The notes: generated by a model from the letters alone, not told the origin. Positions 1 through 6,338 are shown, numbered from the stretch's first letter. The stretch is 11,278 nucleotides of DNA from Gammaproteobacteria bacterium (GCA_029861795.1 JAOTYS010000115.1:1-11278), one strand, 5' to 3'. Numbers and translations are program-made.

Positions 1-302
1 TACGTTCATCGATGATTCACATGTGTCAATCTGAATGGCATATGTCGCAGCGGGATGCTGATCCTACTTGGACATCACTCAGATGTAAGAGCCACCTGCC
101 AGGTGCGACGATCCTTACCGGGTGGGGCACCCGTTTGTTCGCCTGAACGCGAACGTACTGAACCATGTCTTTGTAGGTACGCCTTTAGGCGTACATTGTC
201 CCGGGACAGCGAGCGAGCTTACCACCGCCGCCACCGTTCGGGTCGTGAGCGGCGATAAGATCAAGCTGCAAATTGGATACGGGCAGGTGTGTCTTCGGGC
301 AA
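1..302. other. Left-edge stretch without a supported gene
   Basis: Short open frames exist on both strands, but none has a recognisable motif, a good ribosome binding site or a plausible start. The stretch lies downstream of the minus-strand CsgG-domain gene. It holds two small perfect inverted repeats: CACCTG-C-CAGGTG at 93-105, and a 7-base stem with a TTTA loop at 177-194 (GTACGCC/GGCGTAC). Neither is followed by a T-run on either strand, so neither is a clear intrinsic terminator. It may contain the 3' untranslated region of the CsgG-domain gene. Confidence 0.4.
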
Positions 303-1718
303 TCAATCGAGCTTGATCGTGCTCTTTAGACTTTCCTTTCGTTTCTGTTCTTTGGCTTCGAACTCATCTAGGCAGCTATCCCGCTCGACCATAGCACACT
401 GCAGATAGTCGACGATCTCCACTATGACCGCACGGATCGCCTTGCCTGCGGGGGTCTTTCTTTCACTCTTCAGATTGCCACTAAATTTGCTCTTGAATAA
501 ACCCAAACGAAAACCCACGCCACCCGAACGCGCCTCCACCGTGCGCACATATTCGATGTCTCCGGTGGTCGTGTTGACGACACGAAGATCCACCGCTATA
601 TACGCCTGGTCTTTTTTTCCGCCGAGAGAGATACCGGCGAAACTGACTCCCCCGCCGGTGTCTTGAACATTTCGTTCAAACGCCGAAACCGTTCCCATCA
701 CCAAATAGTTGGCCCCAGTCAAGCTGCCGATCTTTGCGCCCGTGCCTTCGGCTATGCGGCCATCTTGCGCCAGGTCCTGTTCACGCAGTACGGGTTCAAG
801 GGATGCGCGCTCGACTATTTTGAAATCTTTAGTATTGGCGAGTTCGTTGGTAACCATGCTAGCGAGTTCCCATCCGACGCCGTGTCCCCACCAATACACC
901 CCGTGCGCTGTGTTGTGGAACTCCGCAACACCCAACACCGGTTTGCCTGCACCCGTCCAACCCGCAGCGGTTGCGGTCTGAGTGACTTCCCAAGGATTTG
1001 CCATGGCGTCAGCAGAGTTCATATGATCCAGCAAGCCCTGACTGGGTTCCCCGTTCACGCCTAAGGCTGCAGCCCCTTGGTACTCACGAATCGCTGCACG
1101 GGTGCCGCGACCTGCCACACCATCTGCCGGCCCGGGCTGGTAACCGAGCTCGGTCAGGCGCCGTTGAATGCTTTTTACTAGCTGCTTATTGTCCGCTACC
1201 GTTTCCTCCGATTGTTTGGGGACGGCGGTGTTATCACTTACTGCGGCGTTGTCTGGCGCCACCATCATAATGGCATCTAAATTTTCCTTGTCTGACACGA
1301 TCGCCAGGACTTTTCGCAAGGCAGTAACTGACTGCCGGTCACGACCGCTTGGCAGTTGTTGCAAATCGATATCGCTGATGTCCAATCCTGCACGCACGTG
1401 GTCCAAGATGGGGTCTGGCCCTTCTGTGATCTCGATTGTTGCAAAACCATCCGCCACATCGAGTGCTGTAAGTCTCAGTCCAAATTGTTTCAAGAACGGA
1501 TTTTTGTCCAACGCCCCTTGAAGACTGTCCCTAGTCCCAGTGGCTTGGGCGACCATGTATTGATACTTGCCCAAAAAGCTACTCTGGCTGGATTCAGCGG
1601 AACCCGATGGCCGACTAACAGCTTTTTTGACGTCCAATTGCGGCACACCGGCTGCCTGCCCGAGCGCAGGCCCAGTGAGCATAAGAAACGCAGTCAAAAT
1701 TACCGAATTTGCTCTCAT
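303..1718 (-). CDS. Secreted peptidoglycan-binding / CsgG-domain protein
   Basis: Predicted periplasmic or outer-membrane-associated protein of 471 residues. Residues 1 to about 23 form a signal peptide (MR followed by a hydrophobic stretch, then an Ala/Gly-rich likely cleavage region). Residues about 180-233 match a PG_binding_1 domain, with the typical IQRRLTELGYQPGPADG core and a later RAAIREYQ helix. Residues about 258-440 resemble the CsgG family, with VLGVAEF, FKIVERASLEPVLREQ and GANYLVMGTVSAFER. The ATG at 1718 is preferred over an in-frame TTG at 1727, because it gives a normal signal peptide and has GGA about 10 bases upstream. CsgG itself is a lipoprotein forming the curli export pore. 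This protein has no Cys at the signal-peptide end, so it is probably not lipidated and the curli role should not be transferred. No curli genes are nearby. The domain calls are good; the function is unknown. Confidence 0.85.
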   Translation of the reverse strand: MRANSVILTAFLMLTGPALGQAAGVPQLDVKKAVSRPSGSAESSQSSFLGKYQYMVAQATGTRDSLQGALDKNPFLKQFGLRLTALDVADGFATIEITEGPDPILDHVRAGLDISDIDLQQLPSGRDRQSVTALRKVLAIVSDKENLDAIMMVAPDNAAVSDNTAVPKQSEETVADNKQLVKSIQRRLTELGYQPGPADGVAGRGTRAAIREYQGAAALGVNGEPSQGLLDHMNSADAMANPWEVTQTATAAGWTGAGKPVLGVAEFHNTAHGVYWWGHGVGWELASMVTNELANTKDFKIVERASLEPVLREQDLAQDGRIAEGTGAKIGSLTGANYLVMGTVSAFERNVQDTGGGVSFAGISLGGKKDQAYIAVDLRVVNTTTGDIEYVRTVEARSGGVGFRLGLFKSKFSGNLKSERKTPAGKAIRAVIVEIVDYLQCAMVERDSCLDEFEAKEQKRKESLKSTIKLD

Positions 1719-1759
1719 TGTGAGCAAATCCGAGACTTAAGATACCCTTTATTTCGATT

Positions 1760-1777
1760 GAGATCTTGGGCGATCTC
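1760..1777. promoter_or_regulatory. Inverted repeat upstream of the CsgG-domain gene
   Basis: GAGATC-TTGGGC-GATCTC is a perfect 6-base inverted repeat with a 6-base spacer. It sits about 42 bases upstream of the ATG at 1718, where an operator for that minus-strand gene could lie. It has no T-run, so it is less likely a terminator of the upstream cupin gene. A repeat this size can also occur by chance. Confidence 0.25.
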
Positions 1778-1926
1778 TGAGGCGTGACTAGGCAGTTTCA
1801 TCTTCGGGACATATCCTCCGAGATGGTATTGCTACTTAGGTGGTCACAGTGTCATGCGGCTATTTCCCTGTCAAGCGAAATCCTGGTGAATGGTTCGTTA
1901 TCGGGCTCCGAGATGAGACAATACCG

Positions 1927-2307
1927 CTACGCAGGATCGTAGTAATGCATCTCTAATAAGATGCAACCCTTCTCTGATTTAAAAGGGCCGTGGTAAGTCC
2001 CAGGTGGTCGACACGCGTAGGTATTGGGATTGAAGCTTTCGCCACCATTGCCGCTTTCGTCATTGCCCACGACTAGATCCCCCGATAGTAGATAAACCTC
2101 TTCCCAGTAATCGTGAATGAAGGGGGCGGTGGTATAGATTCCTGGCTTGAAGCGAAGTAACCGCGTGCGCCCACCGGATTTGTTCTCTTCATCAAGATGT
2201 CCCGCCAGAATCTTTTGTTCTATGCCTTGCGGATATCCCGGTGGGACTTGCCACCCTTCGGCGAGATTGAGTGAATGAAATTCCTTGTGTTCTTTGTTAA
2301 TAGACAT
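1927..2307 (-). CDS. Small cupin-domain protein
   Basis: Single-domain cupin of 126 residues, a beta-barrel metal-binding fold, predicted cytoplasmic. Cupin motif 1 is visible around residues 65-77 (HDYWEEVYLLSGD, with candidate metal ligands His65 and Glu69/Glu70). Motif 2 is around residues 99-108 (CRPPGTYHGP, with His106). The WEEVYLL pattern resembles ChrR-like or acetylacetone-dioxygenase-like small cupins, whose substrates vary widely, so no reaction is assigned. The open frame extends to 2352, but the ATG at 2307 is chosen: GGAG lies 8 bases upstream and the fold is complete without the extra 15 residues. The gene is transcribed away from the quinone oxidoreductase gene, with about 207 bases between the two starts. 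Confidence 0.8.
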   Translation of the reverse strand: MSINKEHKEFHSLNLAEGWQVPPGYPQGIEQKILAGHLDEENKSGGRTRLLRFKPGIYTTAPFIHDYWEEVYLLSGDLVVGNDESGNGGESFNPNTYACRPPGTYHGPFKSEKGCILLEMHYYDPA

Positions 2308-2347
2308 AACTGACACTCCGCGGGTATTTCCAGTCAAGTTCCTATGA

Positions 2348-2353
2348 ATCATA
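2348..2353 (-). promoter_or_regulatory. Candidate -10 element for the cupin gene
   Basis: Read on the minus strand this is TATGAT, one mismatch from the sigma-70 -10 consensus. It would start transcription near 2341 and leave a leader of roughly 35 bases before the ATG at 2307. No good -35 hexamer is seen at the right distance, so the call is weak. If real, it also argues against a translation start at 2352. Confidence 0.25.
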
Positions 2354-2514
2354 AAACGTAGCTAAACGAAAGCCCATTACAGCTCCAGGCTAGCAAAACC
2401 GGTCCGACACAACAAGCTGACTAGTAGTGCGAGCCTATTCGTATTCTATAGCAACGGTAGTGTGCGTGGTGTGAACCCACTATCATATAGGTGCCTCGTT
2501 CGATTAGTAGAACC

Positions 2515-3501
2515 ATGCCTAAAGCCATAAGAATTCATCAAACCGGAGATCCTGATGTAATGATCTGGGAAGACGTAGACGTGGCGTCCCCTGGTACGGG
2601 CGAAGTGCGTCTTCGTCAGTCTGCTGTAGGTGTCAACTTTGTAGACACCTATCACCGAGGTGGCGTACCTCACCCGTGGCCACTACCTCCACTGCCTACA
2701 TCCATAGGATTGGAGGGTGTGGGTGTTGTGGAAGCGTTAGGGGCTGAGGTGACTGAAGTCGAAGTGGGTGACCGGGTTGGCTACGCGTACCCACCTTTAG
2801 GTGCATATAGTGAGGTGCGCAATATGCCTGCTGATCGGGTAATCAAAATTCCGCGGGGCATTGATGATGTGCAGGCCGCTGGGGTGATGCTAAAGGGATT
2901 AACTGCGCAGTATCTGCTCCGCCGGACCTATCCTGTACAGTCAGGAGATACGGTGTTAGTACACGCGGCGGCGGGCGGCATGGGGCTTATCTTGTGCCAA
3001 TGGGCAAAACACCTAGGCGCCACCGTTATCGGTACGGTGAGTACGGAAGAAAAAGCGGAGCAGGCCAGGGCCCACGGCTGCGACTATCCGATCGTGTATA
3101 CCCGTGATGATTTTTTGAGACGAGTACGAGAGATCACAGCAGGTGAGGGTGTCCCGGTGGTGTATGAGTCTATCGGCAAAGTGACATTCGCTCAATCAAT
3201 CGATTGTTTGCGACCACTTGGAATATTGGCCAGCTATGGTCATGCATCGGGTCCACCGGATCCGGTGGATGTTATCGAGCTGGGGGCAAAAGGCTCCTTA
3301 TATGTCACTAGACCGACGATCATGACCTATATGGCCAAACGGTCAGATATGCTGGCGTCCGCAGACGAACTATTCAATGTGGTGAGAAGTGGAGCGGTAA
3401 AGATCGAAGTCAATCAAACCTTTCAGTTGAGGGATGCAGCCGCGGCACATCGCGCAATTGCTAAACGGGAAACGGTTGGATCCACAGTTTTGCTAGTTTG
3501 A
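2515..3501 (+). CDS. qor: NADPH:quinone oxidoreductase, zinc-independent MDR family
   Basis: Cytoplasmic enzyme of the medium-chain dehydrogenase/reductase superfamily, related to E. coli QorA. Family members reduce quinones or other electrophilic carbonyl compounds with NADPH. The 328-residue protein matches QorA in length and layout. The N-terminal GroES-like half includes VGVNFVDTYHRGG (residues 38-50), the quinone-reductase signature region. The nucleotide-binding Rossmann motif is HAAAGGMGLILCQWAK (150-165), followed by LGATVIGTVSTEEKA. KGSLYVTRPT lies at 259-268. The zinc-ligand cysteines of alcohol dehydrogenases are absent, as expected. A GTG at 2491 would add 8 residues. The ATG at 2515 is chosen because it aligns with known starts, although its ribosome binding site is weak. 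A TATCAT at 2481-2486 could be a -10. The gene is divergent from the small cupin gene and converges on the next gene with 16 bases between stops. Confidence 0.92.
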   Translation: MPKAIRIHQTGDPDVMIWEDVDVASPGTGEVRLRQSAVGVNFVDTYHRGGVPHPWPLPPLPTSIGLEGVGVVEALGAEVTEVEVGDRVGYAYPPLGAYSEVRNMPADRVIKIPRGIDDVQAAGVMLKGLTAQYLLRRTYPVQSGDTVLVHAAAGGMGLILCQWAKHLGATVIGTVSTEEKAEQARAHGCDYPIVYTRDDFLRRVREITAGEGVPVVYESIGKVTFAQSIDCLRPLGILASYGHASGPPDPVDVIELGAKGSLYVTRPTIMTYMAKRSDMLASADELFNVVRSGAVKIEVNQTFQLRDAAAAHRAIAKRETVGSTVLLV

Positions 3502-3517
3502 TGCCATCGATAGCCTT

Positions 3518-4051
3518 CTAGGTTGGGGGGTTGACCATTACTTGTTTATTTTCTAAGTCGTAACGCTGCGTCGCAATGCGCTTAAGATCCGTACCAGTAA
3601 CCCGCACAAATCTGGCGCCTTTGGGAAATTCAATGGAATGAATGTCGCCGGGTTCGAATAGGCCCGCCATGCCAGGATTAAGTCTATAAGTATGCTTTAC
3701 TGTGAGTTCTGCGTGTCCTTGTTCGGACTGATCGTCGACACGTTCCCAAACAGTCATGTCGGTGTACAACACCGCTTGCCCGTAAATCGCCCACGAGTTA
3801 CCGTGGTCATGTGGGGGTGAGGTCTTGGCAGTATCGTAGATGTGCGCCAGCACGACAAAGTCGAGTTCGTCATCCTGATAGAGGGTGTGGATTCCTGCGG
3901 GTGCTGCTGGGCCACAATGTTCACTAACAAACTCTTCATTCACTAGCAATTTTTCTAAACAGCGTCGTGCGTGCTCGCGGCCTTGCGGACCGTTATCTGG
4001 CAGCAAGGCCTGCCGACAATCGCCAATGAAATCATTCAGTGTATAGGCCAT
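3518..4051 (-). CDS. Cysteine-dioxygenase-like cupin protein
   Basis: Metal-dependent double-stranded beta-helix protein of 177 residues, likely cytoplasmic. PPHDHGNSWAIYG (residues 79-91) supplies two metal-binding histidines, His81 and His83. GLFEPGDIHSIEF (130-142) supplies the third, His138. The His-X-His spacing and the distance to the third His are close to those of cysteine dioxygenases, which oxidise cysteine to cysteine sulfinate. However, the Ser-His-Tyr triad that follows the third His in true cysteine dioxygenases is not seen; FVRVTGTDLKRI occupies that place. It is therefore a relative, and its substrate is unknown. The ATG at 4051 has AGGG 8 bases upstream, a good ribosome binding site. 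It is divergent from the xdhC operon and probably uses the TTGACC/TATAAC promoter at 4190-4219. Confidence 0.82.
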   Translation of the reverse strand: MAYTLNDFIGDCRQALLPDNGPQGREHARRCLEKLLVNEEFVSEHCGPAAPAGIHTLYQDDELDFVVLAHIYDTAKTSPPHDHGNSWAIYGQAVLYTDMTVWERVDDQSEQGHAELTVKHTYRLNPGMAGLFEPGDIHSIEFPKGARFVRVTGTDLKRIATQRYDLENKQVMVNPPT

Positions 4052-4189
4052 TTCAGTTTCCCTGCTGGCGGTGCTGCCAAGGTTGCCAGTCTGTCTTGTA
4101 TAGATTTACCAAACACACCGAGCACGATAAACGCCTGGGGCACGGTTTGGCTTTGCTGTGATAGTGGGGGTTCGAGTGTGCCAAGTCTC

Positions 4190-4219
4190 GTTATAATTGA
4201 CGTTTCCCGGGCAGGTCAA
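4190..4219 (-). promoter_or_regulatory. Sigma-70 promoter for the dioxygenase-like cupin gene
   Basis: On the minus strand, TTGACC (plus bases 4214-4219) is the -35, followed by an 18-base spacer and TATAAC (4190-4195) as the -10. Both hexamers differ from consensus at one position. Transcription would begin near 4183 and give a leader of about 130 bases before the ATG at 4051. This is the best promoter match I found in the window. Confidence 0.55.
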
Positions 4220-4221
4220 TT
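4195..4221. promoter_or_regulatory. Dyad-symmetric operator candidate in divergent promoter region
   Basis: AATTGAC (4195-4201) and GTCAATT (4215-4221) form a perfect 7-base inverted repeat around a 13-base centre containing the palindrome CCCGGG (4206-4211). Symmetry continues loosely outward (TATA on both sides). One arm contains the -35 of the minus-strand promoter and the other overlaps its -10, so a dimeric regulator bound here would control the cupin gene and could also affect the xdhC operon. No regulator gene is adjacent. The site is seen in the sequence; regulation is inferred. Confidence 0.4.
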
Positions 4222-4229
4222 GCTATACA
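4221..4229 (+). promoter_or_regulatory. Extended -10 candidate for the xdhC operon
   Basis: TGCTATACA has the TG-N extension in front of a -10-like hexamer, which can work without a well-placed -35. The upstream TTGACG at 4197-4202 is 21 bases away, too far for a standard spacer. Transcription would begin near 4236, about 32 bases before the ATG at 4268. Confidence 0.35.
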
Positions 4230-4267
4230 TTAATTGGCAGTGTAAACCGAAATAGCAAATCTACGAC

Positions 4268-4591
4268 ATGAATGAGACACCACACGATGTATTCAGCACT
4301 GCGGTTGAGTGGTTTGATAGCGGTAAGCGGGTCGCTGTGGCCACCGTTGTCAAAACTTGGGGATCGTCGCCGTGCCCGGTGGGTAGCCAAATGGTGATCA
4401 ACGATGGTTGTGAATTTGAAGGGTCTGTGTCGGGTGGTTGTATTGAAGGCGCTGTGGTTCAAGAGGCGATGCAGGTGATTGAGAAGGCTGCCCCGCAATT
4501 GCTTGATTTCGGTGTCAGCAACGAACAAGCATGGGAGGTGGGGTTGGCATGCGGGGGCAGCATTCAAATTTTTGTTGAGCCGATCGAATGA
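4268..4591 (+). CDS. XdhC/CoxI N-terminal-domain protein
   Basis: Small cytoplasmic protein of 107 residues equal to the N-terminal domain of the XdhC/CoxI family (molybdenum-cofactor maturation of xanthine dehydrogenase and CO dehydrogenase-type enzymes). XdhC binds the molybdenum cofactor, shields its sulfurated form and hands it to the hydroxylase. Family motifs are complete: VATVVKTWGSSPCPVGSQM (residues 24-42), GSVSGGCIEGAVVQEA (52-67) and GLACGGSIQIFVEPI (92-106). Cys36, Cys58 and Cys95 fall in the usual places. The Rossmann domain that follows in full-length XdhC is encoded separately by the next gene, which begins inside this stop codon (ATGA at 4588-4591). Such split versions are known in proteobacteria, so this is not a truncation. 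No clear Shine-Dalgarno sequence precedes the ATG. Confidence 0.9.
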   Translation: MNETPHDVFSTAVEWFDSGKRVAVATVVKTWGSSPCPVGSQMVINDGCEFEGSVSGGCIEGAVVQEAMQVIEKAAPQLLDFGVSNEQAWEVGLACGGSIQIFVEPIE

Positions 4592-5289
4592 AGCGTACTT
4601 TGCTTGATGAGATACAGGCGGCACGCAGGGCAAACACTCCAGTAGCTTTGGTTACAACACTTCGATCAGGCGTCCAAACGTTGGTGTTCGAAGACTCGAC
4701 CGCCACTACTGCTGGGTTGACGCAGGACTTGCTTCAGTTGGTGGCTGATGCAATTGGTAGCGATAGGAGTCAGTCGGCGGTCACGCCAGAAGGCGAGGTG
4801 TTTGTTCATGTCTTTAGCCCGCCGAGGCGTCTCGTTGTCATCGGCGCGGTGCACATTGCGCAGGCACTAATACCCATGGCTCGCGCACTAGGTTATCAGG
4901 TGACATTAGTGGATCCGCGTGGTGCTTTTGCAAGCGCCGAGCGCTTTCCAGATGTCGATATCGATGCTCGGTGGCCTGATGAGGCGCTGAGTGCATTGCG
5001 CCCTGACAGACGGACTGCTGTAGTGACGCTTACACACGACCCCAAACTGGATGAGCCAGCCCTAATCGAGGCATTGCGGTCTGACGCTTTCTATGTCGGT
5101 TCACTAGGCAGCCGTAAAACCCATGCTGGTCGCATAAAACGCCTCGTTGCGGGGGGTGTTGATAGTGATCAACTTAAGCGAATCTTTGGTCCGGTGGGTC
5201 TGGACCTTGGGGCTCTGTCTCCTGCGGAGATCGCATTGGCCATCATGGCGCAGATCACAAAAGTCTTCAGAAAAGGCATCGGCACGTGA
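4588..5289 (+). CDS. XdhC Rossmann-domain protein
   Basis: Cytoplasmic protein of 233 residues, partner of the preceding gene in molybdenum-cofactor maturation. Residues 1 to about 78 are a variable N-terminal part ending in SPPRRL. Residues about 82-225 are the XdhC C-terminal Rossmann domain: VVIGAVHIAQALIPMARALG (83-102) is the nucleotide-binding beta-alpha-beta unit, VTLVDPR follows, then TLTHDPKLDEPAL (147-159), YVGSLGSRKTH (169-179) and GLDLGALSPAEIALAI (204-219). These are the standard family blocks, and the length matches known stand-alone versions. The start ATG overlaps the upstream stop (ATGA). The stop TGA overlaps the GTG start of the next gene (GTGA at 5286-5289), so translation of the three genes is probably coupled. 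Confidence 0.9.
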   Translation: MKRTLLDEIQAARRANTPVALVTTLRSGVQTLVFEDSTATTAGLTQDLLQLVADAIGSDRSQSAVTPEGEVFVHVFSPPRRLVVIGAVHIAQALIPMARALGYQVTLVDPRGAFASAERFPDVDIDARWPDEALSALRPDRRTAVVTLTHDPKLDEPALIEALRSDAFYVGSLGSRKTHAGRIKRLVAGGVDSDQLKRIFGPVGLDLGALSPAEIALAIMAQITKVFRKGIGT

Positions 5290-5876
5290 ACATCGCGGCC
5301 TTGGTGTTGGCAGCAGGTCGCTCTGCACGTATGGGTGGGCGTAATAAACTAACGCAGGAAATCGATGATACACCCATGGTGGCCAAAGTGGTCGCCGCAG
5401 CAACCGCGTCTAAGGTCAAAGACGTATTCGTTGTGGTGGGTCATGAGCATGGTGCAGTGCGAGCGGTTTTATCAGGTTACGACGTAGTGTTCGTAGAAAA
5501 CCCTGATTACGCAAGCGGGTTGAGCGCGTCGTTGCGTTGTGGGCTGAGCGCGCTGTCAAGTGGGGTGGATGGTGTGGTTGTCTGTTTGGGTGACATGCCT
5601 TACGTCACGTCAGACCATATCAACCGACTCATTGCTGCGGTCAATCCCGACAAACGCATGATTTGTGTGCCAACGTTTCAGCATCAGCGAGGCAATCCTG
5701 TGTTGTGGTCGCGACACTTCTTCCCGCAGATGATGGACCTATGTGGTGATATCGGTGCACGGAAACTAATCAATCAGCATTCGGAGTCGGTTTGTGAAGT
5801 AGGGATCTCAGACTCCGGGGTGCTGACGGACATCGATACGTGGGAAGATCTACATAAGGTTGAGCGTTTTGGATGA
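5286..5876 (+). CDS. MocA-like molybdenum cofactor nucleotidyltransferase
   Basis: Cytoplasmic nucleotidyltransferase of 196 residues in the MobA/MocA family. MocA-type members join CMP to molybdopterin to give the cytosine-dinucleotide cofactor used by xanthine dehydrogenase-family enzymes; MobA makes the guanine form. ALVLAAGRSARMGGRNKL (residues 4-21) is the nucleotide-binding signature. NPDYASGLSASLRCGL (72-87) and CLGDMPYV (95-102, with the metal-binding Asp) are family blocks, as is RGNPVLW. Cytidine rather than guanine specificity is inferred from the XdhC neighbours and overall similarity, not proven. The start is GTG, overlapping the preceding stop by four bases. The following gene is in the same reading frame, with its TTG start 27 bases after this stop. 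Confidence 0.88.
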   Translation: MNIAALVLAAGRSARMGGRNKLTQEIDDTPMVAKVVAAATASKVKDVFVVVGHEHGAVRAVLSGYDVVFVENPDYASGLSASLRCGLSALSSGVDGVVVCLGDMPYVTSDHINRLIAAVNPDKRMICVPTFQHQRGNPVLWSRHFFPQMMDLCGDIGARKLINQHSESVCEVGISDSGVLTDIDTWEDLHKVERFG

Positions 5877-5903
5877 TGGCATCGGTGTATTGTAGGCAGG
5901 GCA

Positions 5904-6338
5904 TTGGATTACAAAATTTACAACGAAACCATAAGATCGGCCGCGCGCGCAGCTATCGGAGCGGGGAGCATTGAGCAGGCGGACGCAAGCGTAACCGTCC
6001 ACAATCCGCTCTGTGGTGATCAGGTGTGTATTCAGGTGCGCGTCCACAATGGACGATTGATCGAACTTGCCCATCGTGTCAGGGGTTGCGTGCTGTGTGA
6101 GGCTGCGGCCTCAATGCTGGGGGAGCACGCACCAGGACGCGACGCCGAGGAGCTGCGCGGCGTAGGCGAGGCTGTGAAGACTATGTTGAAATCATCAGAT
6201 CAAGCCCCCGCAGGACTGTGGAGTAGCCTTTTGGTGTTTTCTCCGGTCGCCCAGGTGGAAAGTCGTCACAGGTGTGTGTTGCTACCTTTTGAGGCTCTGA
6301 TGGCGACTTTTGATCTAATAAGCGAGCAGCAGGTTTAA
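5904..6338 (+). CDS. SufU-type iron-sulfur scaffold / sulfurtransferase-like protein
   Basis: Cytoplasmic protein of 144 residues in the IscU/NifU-N/SufU family. HNPLCGDQV (residues 33-41) gives Cys37 and Asp39, RGCVLCEAAASML (60-72) gives Cys62, and HRCVLLPFEAL (122-132) gives Cys124. The spacings (Cys to Cys 25, then 62) match those I recall for Bacillus SufU (Cys41, Asp43, Cys66, Cys128) and differ from IscU, whose last gap is much shorter. SufU binds zinc and accepts sulfur from the desulfurase SufS. An extra Cys65 makes a C-X2-C, where relatives usually have Ser or another residue. The start is TTG with TAGG 7 bases upstream; no ATG fits. As the last gene of the XdhC/MocA operon, it may serve sulfuration or [2Fe-2S] loading of the same molybdenum hydroxylase. 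The family is certain; the role is inferred. Confidence 0.85.
   Translation: MDYKIYNETIRSAARAAIGAGSIEQADASVTVHNPLCGDQVCIQVRVHNGRLIELAHRVRGCVLCEAAASMLGEHAPGRDAEELRGVGEAVKTMLKSSDQAPAGLWSSLLVFSPVAQVESRHRCVLLPFEALMATFDLISEQQV

Noticed and set aside
177..194. GTACGCC-TTTA-GGCGTAC hairpin as intrinsic terminator
   Set aside because: No T-run follows on either strand and it lies more than 100 bases beyond the nearest stop.
259..318. 9-base inverted repeat GATCAAGCT / AGCTTGATC around the stop of the CsgG-domain gene, as a terminator
   Set aside because: The arms are 42 bases apart with no T-run, and a few such pairs are expected by chance in a window this size.
424..1521. Several plus-strand open frames opposite the CsgG-domain gene
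   Set aside because: They lie antisense to a gene with clear domains and a signal peptide, and their translations show no family features.
2630..2655. Inverted repeat GGTGTC/GACACC inside the quinone oxidoreductase gene
   Set aside because: It falls in codons for the conserved VGVNFVDTYHRG signature, so protein constraint explains it.
4588..4591. Frameshift that broke a single xdhC gene
   Set aside because: Both products match known stand-alone family lengths, and the downstream protein has its own N-terminal part seen in other split versions.
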